Below are positions 1 through 8,199 of a stretch of 64,000 nucleotides of DNA, one piece after another. Position 1 is the stretch's first letter, and each line of letters starts with the position of its first letter. A program made the position numbers and the translations under genes. The notes beneath the pieces are model-generated. The model was not told where the DNA came from, searched no databases, and saw nothing but the letters and a program-made list of their open reading frames with translations. The stretch lies in the NCBI RefSeq assembly GCF_010994275.1, contig NZ_WMCD01000004.1, forward strand, positions 398,174 through 462,173, given 5' to 3'. The DNA comes from Cyclobacterium jeungdonense (GTDB lineage: Bacteria; Bacteroidota; Bacteroidia; Cytophagales; Cyclobacteriaceae).

Positions 1-2182
1 TTGGAATAGTACCTGCATTGCCTCCAGCGGTAGCAAAGGAAGCCATGGCCACCTGATTGCCACTATGATCTACAGCAGGAGCTCCTAATAAGGAATACAC
101 ATTTTGAATCTGGTAGGGTCCCACCGTGGAATTACCTACTCTGGCCCAGGATCCTCTGATTTTGCCGAAGCTTAACCAATTGGGCAACTCGTTCAGGGCA
201 TCTGAAAAGACAAAACTACCGCCAAGGGAAGGATAGGTGACATCATTGAATTGCGGATCCAACACCGAGAACCAGTCCGTTCTGCCGGTAGCAGTCAGGA
301 AAATAATATTCTTGTAACTTACTTCGGCAGATCCAAATACGGAATTGATGCCCCAGCCCGAATAGCCATAGCCAAAGTTTCTGGTCACCGTATTGTTGAT
401 GGCATGAAAGAAAGGCACATTGAATCCCTGACCGTTGGCAGAAATGGTTTCATCCTCTCTTCTCATTCGATTAGCTCCTATAAAAGCGTTCACTCCGAAA
501 TTTCCAAATTCCTGATTGTAACCCAACATGGCCTCCAGGTTGATCTCGTTTACTCTTCGCTCACTTTCGCTCATGCTACCATTTCTTTGGTATCCGGTTC
601 CTTGTGGAGTAAGGGTGGTACCCCTCCGGGTATACCAATCCATACCTGCTCTTCCTGACAGGTAGAGGTAGTCGGTGATGTCATATCTCAAGGACCCGGA
701 GGTAATGATCCTGTCCCGGGTATCGTTGATCGACAATTGATGGGTAGAAAAATAAGGATTTTGTCCCCAAGGATTATTGGTCATCAAGTATTCTTCCTGT
801 TCGGCAAAGCCCCAGGTACTGAGTAGGGCCGGATCGGTACCTATCGGTATGGTTCCCAATCGATTAAGAGATCCTTTCCCCCACTCTACATTTACATTAG
901 GCGGAAGGGCAAAAATCGACTGAAAGGCATTTCCGGGAGAATCCGAAAGTCGCGGACGGTTTTGAGTTCGCTCATTGGAGTACAAGACTTTTGCATCGAA
1001 GGTCAGTTTTTTTCCAAATTTACCATTTGTGGCAATGGACATATTCAGACGGTCAAAGCCAGCATTTGGCACCACGGACGAACTTCTCATGTCCGTTGCG
1101 TTGAATCTAAATGTTTGCGTGTCACTACCGCCAGCCAGGGAAATGCTATTTGTATATGCGGTGCCAGTTTGATAAAAACGATCCCAATTGTCACCTGCGT
1201 ATACATAAGGTCGTTCCACCCCGTCAAAATGCATGGAGGTCCCCGAGCCTAACGGTTGCCCCCAGGCTTGTGTACCCCAATCGTAACCTTGACGCACCGT
1301 GGTAGGTCGTTCTGCAGCTCCGGTGATCAGATCTCCCTGGAACCGTCCGGAACCAAATTCGGTCTGTAAATCAGTTTGCTTATTAATCCTTTCGAACACC
1401 ACATTTGAATTGATTTCCACACCGATACCCCGTCTGGCCGTTCCTCTTTTTGTTGTTATCAAGATTACCCCATTGGCAGCTCTCGAACCGTAAAGTGCCG
1501 CAGCACTGGCTCCCTTAAGCACGGACATGGATTCGATATCGTCTGGGTTCACACTCGTCATACCGTCACCTTGGTCAGCACCTCCCCAAACTCCTGCCTG
1601 TCCAAAATTGGTGTTGTCCATCGGGACGCCGTCGATTACATACAACGGCTGATTACCACCTTGAAGGGAGGTATTTCCTCGGATGATCACCCGGGAGGAT
1701 CCGGCTGGCCCAGAGGCCACGTTGCTGACATTTACTCCAGCAACCCGGCCCGCAAGTTGGTTGGCAATGTTATTTTCCCTGGCCTGTGTAAATTCTTCTC
1801 CACCCACTTCCGTCATCGAGTACTGAAGTGCCCGGACGTCTCTTTCAATACCAAGCGCTGTCACAACAACTTCCGATAATTCGGCCGCATCTTCTGCCAG
1901 GCTAACATTAATGGTGCTCCGGTTGCCTACCCGCTCTTCCACTGTCTGAAAACCCAGAAAGGAAAACACGAGCACCGTCTCTTCACCCGGCACATTTAAA
2001 CTGTAATTTCCATCCACATCCGTTGCCGTACCTGTAGATGTTCCTTTGATCAATACCGAAACTCCCGGAAGTGGCATCCCATCTGACTGGTCAGTCACCT
2101 GCCCGGAAACGGTTTGTGCCTGGGTACTATAGCCCATTGCGGACGATAGTATCAGGCAGACAATAAGTAATAGGTTTTTCAT
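1..2182 (-). CDS. SusC/RagA-family TonB-dependent outer-membrane receptor (3' end outside window)
   Basis: The gene runs off the left edge; 727 codons are visible, read back from an ATG at 2182. A signal peptide (MKNLLLIVCLILSSAMGYS, then TQAQ) is followed by a carboxypeptidase-regulatory-like beta domain (about residues 24-95, with GVSVLIKGTSTG and DGNYSLNVPG). A TonB plug follows with the SusC-type signature SSRVIIRGNTSLQGG and LYVIDGVPM, then the start of the beta-barrel. SusC proteins import oligosaccharides or peptides across the outer membrane with a SusD lipoprotein, whose gene usually lies directly downstream and would be outside this window. The substrate cannot be told from the sequence. 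No sigma/anti-sigma or HTCS regulator gene lies upstream here. Confidence 0.93.
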   Translation of the reverse strand, partial: MKNLLLIVCLILSSAMGYSTQAQTVSGQVTDQSDGMPLPGVSVLIKGTSTGTATDVDGNYSLNVPGEETVLVFSFLGFQTVEERVGNRSTINVSLAEDAAELSEVVVTALGIERDVRALQYSMTEVGGEEFTQARENNIANQLAGRVAGVNVSNVASGPAGSSRVIIRGNTSLQGGNQPLYVIDGVPMDNTNFGQAGVWGGADQGDGMTSVNPDDIESMSVLKGASAAALYGSRAANGVILITTKRGTARRGIGVEINSNVVFERINKQTDLQTEFGSGRFQGDLITGAAERPTTVRQGYDWGTQAWGQPLGSGTSMHFDGVERPYVYAGDNWDRFYQTGTAYTNSISLAGGSDTQTFRFNATDMRSSSVVPNAGFDRLNMSIATNGKFGKKLTFDAKVLYSNERTQNRPRLSDSPGNAFQSIFALPPNVNVEWGKGSLNRLGTIPIGTDPALLSTWGFAEQEEYLMTNNPWGQNPYFSTHQLSINDTRDRIITSGSLRYDITDYLYLSGRAGMDWYTRRGTTLTPQGTGYQRNGSMSESERRVNEINLEAMLGYNQEFGNFGVNAFIGANRMRREDETISANGQGFNVPFFHAINNTVTRNFGYGYSGWGINSVFGSAEVSYKNIIFLTATGRTDWFSVLDPQFNDVTYPSLGGSFVFSDALNELPNWLSFGKIRGSWARVGNSTVGPYQIQNVYSLLGAPAVDHSGNQVAMASFATAGGNAGTIP

Positions 2183-2671
2183 AATAGATAATTTTGGATT
2201 TGAAATTGTTTTTTTCCAAGCATTCTTCTACTCACTCCCGGTTTTTACATCAATGGAAAGGATATTTTATTGAAGGTCTGCTTACTCCAATTTAAATAAC
2301 CTTAGCCTTAACCGGACCTTTGTCCAATTTTATTGATTAAAAATAGAAGATAGGTAGTCAAATAGTCATGAAAGTCACAGAAATGTAGAATTTTATTAAT
2401 AGAAAAACAACGGTAACCCAACGTTTTTTTTAAGGAAGGGAGTACCTCTATATTACACAAACGGTAACCTAAAAATTAAAAATATTTTATTACTGAATGT
2501 CAGAATATCACTACATAATGATATACACTGGATTTGAATAAAAATATAAAATGTAAATAAAAATTTTAAAATAAAATATGATCTGTAAAAAATACCTTTT
2601 TAACTGTTACTTAAAATAAAAAAACCATTAGTCCTTATTCTAGAAAGAAAACTAATGAACGTCAACTCTTA
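2183..2671. promoter_or_regulatory. AT-rich intergenic region upstream of the SusC gene, with a 10-bp direct repeat
   Basis: No gene is visible in these 489 bases between the SusC start and the stop of the upstream gene on the same strand. The sequence is very AT-rich and contains two exact copies of AACGGTAACC, at 2409-2418 and 2460-2469, 51 bp apart (about five helical turns). Such spacing would suit a dimeric regulator, but no regulator is identified. No perfect TAnnTTTG element was found on the minus strand. Confidence 0.4.
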
Positions 2672-3289
2672 TTAAAATGTAGCTTTAATTCCCAGACCTG
2701 AGGTACTGAGATCCAGGTTTTGTATCCAGGGTTCAAATTTTTTTCCATTTTTGGATTGCAGTGCGTACAATATACCATCAAAAACCATCAAAAATGCCCC
2801 CTGAAGAATGACTGAATTTCCGAAACCGTGTAATTGTTCGCTTTCCAGCCTTTTGCCTCTTTCCTTCAAATACATTCCAGTTGCCATGTATCCGAAATCC
2901 AGGGCTGCATTGACCAAAAGAATTTTTTCTGATTTTTGTTGAGCTTTCATACTCTCCCACAAACCAATGGGCTCCCTGGATTTTTTGGCGTTGATATATC
3001 CCAGACCAGCAATCACCAAATTCACCGAATTCCAATAAAGGTTCATCTGATGGAAAGCCTTAGTCTTTCCTTTTTTACTGGCAGCACCGATCCCTGCCCA
3101 AACCATGTTTCCAGCCGCCCAGGTCCCTAATACCATCATTCCCCCGCTTTCAATCATGCTTCTGTGCTGGTTGACATCAGGAATGGATGCTTTCCCCTGT
3201 CCCTTACAAAACCCTCCAGTCAACATTCCGCCCACTAAAAGCAGTAGTTTCCATTTCATACGTTTTAAATTTACTTTAAAATTATTCAT
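2672..3289 (-). CDS. Conserved membrane protein, probable DUF6992 family
   Basis: A 205-residue protein with an N-terminal hydrophobic segment (KWKLLLLVGGMLTGGF) that may be a signal peptide, followed by three or four moderately hydrophobic stretches (GGMMVLGTWAAGNMVW, NSVNLVIAGLGYI, ILLVNAALDFGYM, VILQGAFLMVFDGILYAL). The motif KAFHQMNLYWNSVN resembles the Bacteroidota family DUF6992; this match is from memory and function is unknown. The start may instead be Met11 (at 3259), which sits directly before the hydrophobic segment. It is transcribed away from yggS and toward the SusC gene, but the long gap before SusC argues against a shared operon. Confidence 0.7.
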   Translation of the reverse strand: MNNFKVNLKRMKWKLLLLVGGMLTGGFCKGQGKASIPDVNQHRSMIESGGMMVLGTWAAGNMVWAGIGAASKKGKTKAFHQMNLYWNSVNLVIAGLGYINAKKSREPIGLWESMKAQQKSEKILLVNAALDFGYMATGMYLKERGKRLESEQLHGFGNSVILQGAFLMVFDGILYALQSKNGKKFEPWIQNLDLSTSGLGIKATF

Positions 3290-3366
3290 ACTTAATTTTG
3301 TTTAATCTGGGCTCAGGTATTCTAGTTCACAAGTCGGTAAAAAGTGTGTATTTATCAATATACCCA

Positions 3367-3374
3367 TATCTTTG
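3367..3374 (+). promoter_or_regulatory. Bacteroidota -7 promoter element (TATCTTTG)
   Basis: TATCTTTG matches the Bacteroidetes housekeeping consensus TAnnTTTG and lies 29 bp upstream of the chosen ATG at 3404. It supports that start rather than the upstream in-frame codon at 3344, which would lie upstream of the promoter. Confidence 0.5.
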
Positions 3375-3403
3375 TTTCGGAACAAAATAGGAATGTCAAC
3401 CTT

Positions 3404-4087
3404 ATGGAAAATTCGAACATACCCACTAACATCACTAATATTACCCGTTCGTTTGTCAACCCTGACTGCAGGCTGGTAGCCGTTAGTAAAACCAAGCCCA
3501 TCTCAGCCATTAAAGAAGCCTATGAAGCTGGAATTCGGGATTTTGGAGAAAACAAAGTACAGGAATTAACCGAAAAAGAGGAACAATTGCCGGAGGATAT
3601 TCGTTGGCACATGATCGGGCATTTGCAGCGAAATAAAGTAAAATACATCGCGCCCTTCGTTCACTTGATTCACAGTGTGGATTCCCTGCGCCTGCTCAAA
3701 CAGATTAATAAAGAGGGACAGAAATTGGACAGGGTCATCCCCTGCCTGCTTCAGGTACACATCGCAAGTGAAGAGAGCAAATACGGCTGGGATGAAGAGG
3801 AGTTGACTACTTTTCTAAACGGAGACGAAATCAAGGAAATGCAACATATCCGCATTTTGGGTTTAATGGGCATGGCCACTTACACCGATGACACCGTAAA
3901 AATAAGGTCAGAATTTCGAGGCCTGAAAACCCTCTTCGAACGCCTTAAAGGCTTGGATTTACCCGATCAGGTTCAAATGAGTGAGCTTTCCATGGGTATG
4001 AGCGGAGACTATCGGATTGCTCAGGAAGAAGGAAGTACCATGGTGCGAATTGGGAGTGGGGTTTTTGGGGAAAGAAACTACGAGTAA
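3404..4087 (+). CDS. YggS-family pyridoxal-phosphate homeostasis protein
   Basis: A 227-residue single-domain alanine-racemase-fold protein (PLPBP/YggS/PROSC). The Schiff-base lysine is K29 in LVAVSKTKP. The family signatures DFGENKVQEL, WHMIGHLQRNKVK, HSVDSL and the C-terminal ELSMGMSGDYRIA plus VRIGSGVFGER are all present. These proteins bind PLP without catalysis and buffer free PLP and amino-acid pools. The start at 3404 is chosen because the upstream extension has no family similarity and lies before the promoter element. A DUF423 gene follows after 11 bp. Confidence 0.95.
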   Translation: MENSNIPTNITNITRSFVNPDCRLVAVSKTKPISAIKEAYEAGIRDFGENKVQELTEKEEQLPEDIRWHMIGHLQRNKVKYIAPFVHLIHSVDSLRLLKQINKEGQKLDRVIPCLLQVHIASEESKYGWDEEELTTFLNGDEIKEMQHIRILGLMGMATYTDDTVKIRSEFRGLKTLFERLKGLDLPDQVQMSELSMGMSGDYRIAQEEGSTMVRIGSGVFGERNYE

Positions 4088-4098
4088 ATTATCGAAAC

Positions 4099-4482
4099 AT
4101 GAACGCAAAAATCATGCTGCAATTGGCAGCCATTTTCGGGGCTTTGGCAGTAATTTTTGGAGCATTTGGGGCACATGCGCTGGAGGCCTTATTGGTCAAA
4201 ACAGGAAGGTTGGACACTTATGAAACCGCTGTAAACTACCATTTCTATTATAGTCTTGCCTTGTTGATGGTAGGGATTCTTTATCAACAAAATCCAACCA
4301 TGACAGGTCTTAAATTAAGCGCCTGGTTTTTTTTAGGAGGAATAATTGTTTTTTCCGGGAGCCTGTACCTGCTCTGCCTCAGCCAGGTCACCTGGTTGGG
4401 AGCCATTACCCCACTGGGTGGCATTAGCTTTATATTGGGTTGGGCGTGGATATTCGTTAGTTTTAGAAAAGGAAATCAATAA
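4099..4482 (+). CDS. DUF423 small inner-membrane protein (YgdD-like)
   Basis: A 127-residue protein with four predicted transmembrane helices. It begins with the family hallmark LQLAAIFGALAVIFGAFGAHAL and contains TAVNYHFYYSLALLMVG and ITPLGGISFILGW, all typical of DUF423. Length fits the family. Function is unknown. It sits 11 bp after the PLP homeostasis gene and 8 bp before dacB, so the three are probably co-transcribed. Confidence 0.9.
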   Translation: MNAKIMLQLAAIFGALAVIFGAFGAHALEALLVKTGRLDTYETAVNYHFYYSLALLMVGILYQQNPTMTGLKLSAWFFLGGIIVFSGSLYLLCLSQVTWLGAITPLGGISFILGWAWIFVSFRKGNQ

Positions 4483-4490
4483 CAGTATAT

Positions 4491-5780
4491 ATGCGTAAAG
4501 GAAGCCTTCTAGGAGTTTTCATTGTTTGCCTATTAGTCCATACTTCCCCTGCCCAGGATGCCAAAGCAAGGTATTTGGGTCTGGAAAAGCTGTTGGGTGA
4601 GGGTTCCTTTTTTGATAATCACCTTACCGGATTCATGCTTTATGATCTGGACAGCCAATTGGTAAGGTATGACAAAAACAGCCATCTGTACTTTATTCCA
4701 GCCTCTACCACCAAATTGTTTACTTTTTTTGGGTCGTTGATGGTATTGGGGGACAGCACTACCTTCCTGCGGTTTATTAATAAAGAAGAAACACTTACTT
4801 TATGGGGTACCGGTGACCCTTCCTGGAAATATAACCCGCTCCCTTCTCCAAATCTTGAAGAATTTTTGTCCAGCTACGATACGGTGTACTTTTCCCACAG
4901 CAACTGGAAGGACGAGCCTTTTGGCTATGGCTGGCAATGGGACGATTACTACCATTCCTATTCTCCCGAAAAATCACCCACCCCCCTATTTGGTAACCTG
5001 ATTCGCGCCAGAAACATCAACAACCGGCCCGTCATCAGCCCTACCTATTTCTCCGTAGAAACTTCCGAAAAGGCGTTGAAAAACGTGCAAAGGGATTGGC
5101 ACAGCAATCGCTTTTTTTACAACCCCAGAACCTACAATGGCAGGGAAATGCGCCTACCCTTTATTACTTCGCAGGAAACTTTTGCAAGTCTGGCATCCGA
5201 TGAATGGGGGGTAACGGTGATCCCATCTGATGAAAAACTCCCGCCTGATCATTATATATTAAAAGGAGTACCTACCCAGGCACTTTACAAAGAAATGTTA
5301 CTGGAAAGCGATAATTTTATCGCAGAACAGCTGCTACTGCAAATATCGGATGAAGTCCATAGGGAACTAAACAGTGAGAAAGCGATCGAATACATAAAAG
5401 AGACTTATTTGTACGACCTGCCCGATGACCCACAATGGGTTGACGGTTCAGGTTTGTCCAGACACAACCTTTTTACCCCCCGAACCATGGTGGCTCTGGC
5501 GGAAAAAATATACCGCTTGTTTCCAGACGAAGAACTATTCCGGCTCCTGCCTACCGGCGGCCGGACGGGTACTTTAAAATACAACTACCAGGCTCCTGTT
5601 CCCTATGTGATGGCAAAAACGGGTACGATCAGCAATAATCATAGCATGGTAGGCTTTCTTAAAACCAAGAAAAATAAAGTGTACGCTTTTGCTTTCATGA
5701 ATAACAATTACCCGCACAAAGCTTCTGTGGTGCGCAATGAAATGGAAAAAGTATTGCTTTATATCCGCGATAATTTCTAA
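4491..5780 (+). CDS. dacB: D-alanyl-D-alanine carboxypeptidase/endopeptidase, PBP4 type (peptidase S13)
   Basis: A 429-residue protein with an N-terminal signal peptide (MRKGSLLGVFIVCLLVHTSPAQ). The three penicillin-binding motifs are in order: S72-T-T-K75 (active-site serine and lysine), S273-D-N, and K376-T-G, with the S13-type stretch WVDGSGLSRHN before the last. It would trim the terminal D-Ala of peptidoglycan stem peptides or cut D-Ala-mDAP cross-links in the periplasm. It is followed 99 bp later by an LD-carboxypeptidase, suggesting a local peptidoglycan-remodelling group. Confidence 0.93.
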   Translation: MRKGSLLGVFIVCLLVHTSPAQDAKARYLGLEKLLGEGSFFDNHLTGFMLYDLDSQLVRYDKNSHLYFIPASTTKLFTFFGSLMVLGDSTTFLRFINKEETLTLWGTGDPSWKYNPLPSPNLEEFLSSYDTVYFSHSNWKDEPFGYGWQWDDYYHSYSPEKSPTPLFGNLIRARNINNRPVISPTYFSVETSEKALKNVQRDWHSNRFFYNPRTYNGREMRLPFITSQETFASLASDEWGVTVIPSDEKLPPDHYILKGVPTQALYKEMLLESDNFIAEQLLLQISDEVHRELNSEKAIEYIKETYLYDLPDDPQWVDGSGLSRHNLFTPRTMVALAEKIYRLFPDEELFRLLPTGGRTGTLKYNYQAPVPYVMAKTGTISNNHSMVGFLKTKKNKVYAFAFMNNNYPHKASVVRNEMEKVLLYIRDNF

Positions 5781-5879
5781 ATTCTGCCATGAAATCGAGC
5801 ATGACGCAAGCGACTCCCGGAGGGATGATTATAAAACATGCGGGATTCCATATGACCCCTAGAAAACAACCATAATCGT

Positions 5880-6926
5880 ATGAAAAAAAGAACCTTTATC
5901 AAAACCCTGGGATTGGGAATGGGATTTGGTTCGGTCGCAGGCATCCCAGCCTTTGCCAAGGATCAGCCTGCCACTAAAAATTTACTCCCCAAAAGAATTC
6001 AGCCCGGTGACCGGGTTGGTTTGATCAGCCCCTCAGCAGCAACCGGAGACATCATGGAATTTACCTTTGCCAGGGAAGCATTGGAGGCCCTGGGGCTCCA
6101 GGTGCAAGAAGGGAAGTACCTCACCGGCCGACGAGGTCATTTGGCCGGTACCGATGCAGAGAGGGCTACTGATCTGAATGAAATGTTTGGGAATGAAGCA
6201 ATCAAAGCGATCGTTTGCATTAGAGGTGGATCCGGTGCAGCCCGAATTCTTCCCCTGATAGACTATCAAATGATCAAAAACAATCCAAAGCCGATTCTCG
6301 GCTACAGTGATATCACAGCCCTGCACAATGCCATCCATGCTCAAACCGGGTTGGTGACTTTTCATGGTCCCAATGGTTCCGGTAGCTGGAATCCATTTAA
6401 TGCAGACCAGTTTCGAACCGTCTTTTTTGGCGAGCAGAATAGAATCACTTATCAGAATGAAACGGAGGATACCGATGATCTGGTAATTAAGAAAAACCGC
6501 ATCCGGACCATTTACCCTGGTAAAGTCAGCGGGGAACTTGTGGGCGGAAACCTAACCGTTCTTACTGCTTTGGCTGGCTCCCCCTATCTTCCCGATTTTA
6601 AAGATAAAATCTTGTTTTTGGAAGATATCGGAGAAGAACCCTACCGCATCGACCGAATGATGAGCACCCTGATGCTGATGGGGGTTTTCAAGGATATCAA
6701 CGGTTTTGTGTTTGGACAGTGTACAGATTGTGATCCGACTGGGGGCTATGGAAACCTGACCCTAGACCAAATTCTGGACGATTACCTCCTTCACCTGAAA
6801 ATCCCCGCCTACCGCGGAGCCATGATCGGACACGTACCCAAACAGTTTTTGTTGCCCTTTGGAGCAAAGATGACCATGGATTCAGAAACAGGAATTCTGG
6901 AAACCAACGGTCCGATTTTTCAATAA
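5880..6926 (+). CDS. LD-carboxypeptidase (peptidase S66), probably exported
   Basis: A 348-residue S66 serine peptidase. The predicted Ser-Glu-His triad is visible: S143 in GYSDITAL, E248 in LFLEDIGEEPYRIDRM and H318 in IGHVP. The family removes the terminal D-Ala from L,D-linked tetrapeptides of muropeptides. Classical LdcA is cytoplasmic, but this one starts KKRTFIKTLGLGMGFG...AFA, which looks like a Tat-type signal with KR in place of RR, so it may act in the periplasm (inference). An SGNH lipoprotein follows after 8 bp. Confidence 0.88.
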   Translation: MKKRTFIKTLGLGMGFGSVAGIPAFAKDQPATKNLLPKRIQPGDRVGLISPSAATGDIMEFTFAREALEALGLQVQEGKYLTGRRGHLAGTDAERATDLNEMFGNEAIKAIVCIRGGSGAARILPLIDYQMIKNNPKPILGYSDITALHNAIHAQTGLVTFHGPNGSGSWNPFNADQFRTVFFGEQNRITYQNETEDTDDLVIKKNRIRTIYPGKVSGELVGGNLTVLTALAGSPYLPDFKDKILFLEDIGEEPYRIDRMMSTLMLMGVFKDINGFVFGQCTDCDPTGGYGNLTLDQILDDYLLHLKIPAYRGAMIGHVPKQFLLPFGAKMTMDSETGILETNGPIFQ

Positions 6927-6934
6927 AAATATCC

Positions 6935-7717
6935 ATGGATTTTGTTAAGCTCAGCAGCCGATCCGGTCCCTTTCTCCTATCGCTGGTAGCTTACTGTAGC
7001 TTGCTAATTTCCTGCATCAATCAAGACAGCATGCATTCACCATCCCCGAAAAGCGAAACTTCCGAATCACCCAAAGAAATCAGCTATCTCGCCATGGGAG
7101 ACAGCTACACCATTGGAGAGGGAGAAAAACCGGAAAATACCTACCCGAAACAGGTAGTAAGAATTTTAGAAAAGGAGGGATGGACATTTTCCAAAACTCA
7201 GATTTTAGCCAAAACCGGATGGACCAGTGGTGAATTACTGGAAGCCACTATTGCTCAGGGCCTGAAAGAAGAGCGGTTTGACTTCGTTAGTCTGCTCATA
7301 GGAGTTAATAATCAGTATCGGGGTCAATCCCCTGAACAATTTCAGACAGATTTACTGCACCTAATTGATTTGTGTCGCCTGCTAGTCAACGGTAATACCA
7401 GCCGAATTGCAGTACTGTCCATTCCGGATTGGGGGGTGACCCCTTTTGGTCAACGTGGCCCGCAGGAGATAAATAGGATTGCTGCGGAGATTGATTTGTT
7501 CAACCAGATCATTAAAAGAGAAACTTCTAAGATGGGGATTGCCTACCTGGAAATTACGGAAAGTTACAGAGGCAAAGGAGGACTGTCGGCGCATGTGGTA
7601 GCAGATGGACTACACCCTAACCAGCACATTTACTCAGATTGGGCCAGGGCACTTGCGTCAATTATTAAAACCGGAATCCTTAAAGACGTGGACAAAAAAA
7701 AACCTGACGAAAGGTAA
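6935..7717 (+). CDS. SGNH/GDSL-family hydrolase lipoprotein
   Basis: A 260-residue protein with a lipobox (LLIS-C27) after a hydrophobic N-terminus, so it is probably anchored to a membrane. SGNH blocks are visible: block I YLAMGDSYT with nucleophile S57, block III LLIGVNNQ and block V VADGLHPN supplying Asp and His. SGNH enzymes are esterases or lipases; the substrate is unknown. Being 8 bp downstream of an exported LD-carboxypeptidase and near dacB makes deacylation of cell-wall or envelope sugar material possible, but that is only inference. Confidence 0.85.
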   Translation: MDFVKLSSRSGPFLLSLVAYCSLLISCINQDSMHSPSPKSETSESPKEISYLAMGDSYTIGEGEKPENTYPKQVVRILEKEGWTFSKTQILAKTGWTSGELLEATIAQGLKEERFDFVSLLIGVNNQYRGQSPEQFQTDLLHLIDLCRLLVNGNTSRIAVLSIPDWGVTPFGQRGPQEINRIAAEIDLFNQIIKRETSKMGIAYLEITESYRGKGGLSAHVVADGLHPNQHIYSDWARALASIIKTGILKDVDKKKPDER

Positions 7718-7750
7718 TCGCCAGGCTGTTTTATCAAAAGAAGTACCTAC

Positions 7751-8152
7751 TTACCTGGTACTCTTTGGAAGTACATTAGAGATCATGGACACTTTTTCTA
7801 TGGGCTCAGTAGCATTGGAGTAAATGCGTACCACGCTATTTTGCTTGCCCATTTTGCCGGCGGAATTGAAAGATACTTTAATCTCCCCTTTTTTACCAGG
7901 CGCGATGGGCTCTTTTGGCCAGCTTGGCACCGTACACCCACAAGTAGCTGCTACATTGGAAATGATCAGGGGAGCATTTCCTGTGTTTTCAAATTTAAAC
8001 ACATTTTCTACCTTATCCCCCTGGGTAATGTCTCCAAAATCCTTCGATGATTCTTCAAAGGTAATTACCGGCCCATCTACCGTCTTTTCCTGTGCCATGG
8101 CGAGACTTGCGCCAAAGACGATTGCCAATACAAATGTTACTAACCTTTTCAT
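7751..8152 (-). CDS. Secreted DUF1573 domain protein
   Basis: A 133-residue protein with a signal peptide (MKRLVTFVLAIVFGASLAMA) and a single Ig-like DUF1573 domain: ITFEESSKDFGDITQGDKVENVFKF, GNAPLIISNVAATCGCTVP and PGKKGEIKVSFNS. The CGC motif is characteristic. The family is abundant in Bacteroidota and believed extracytoplasmic, with no known biochemical role. It is a single gene, convergent with the SGNH lipoprotein. Confidence 0.92.
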   Translation of the reverse strand: MKRLVTFVLAIVFGASLAMAQEKTVDGPVITFEESSKDFGDITQGDKVENVFKFENTGNAPLIISNVAATCGCTVPSWPKEPIAPGKKGEIKVSFNSAGKMGKQNSVVRIYSNATEPIEKVSMISNVLPKSTR

Positions 8153-8199
8153 AGCTGTTTATTAGATTTAATTAATTCATTCATTTTCAAAACCTGTTA

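Noticed and set aside
251..1879. Several plus-strand open frames
   Set aside because: They are antisense shadows of the SusC receptor, whose minus-strand frame is open for 727 codons with a clear domain order.
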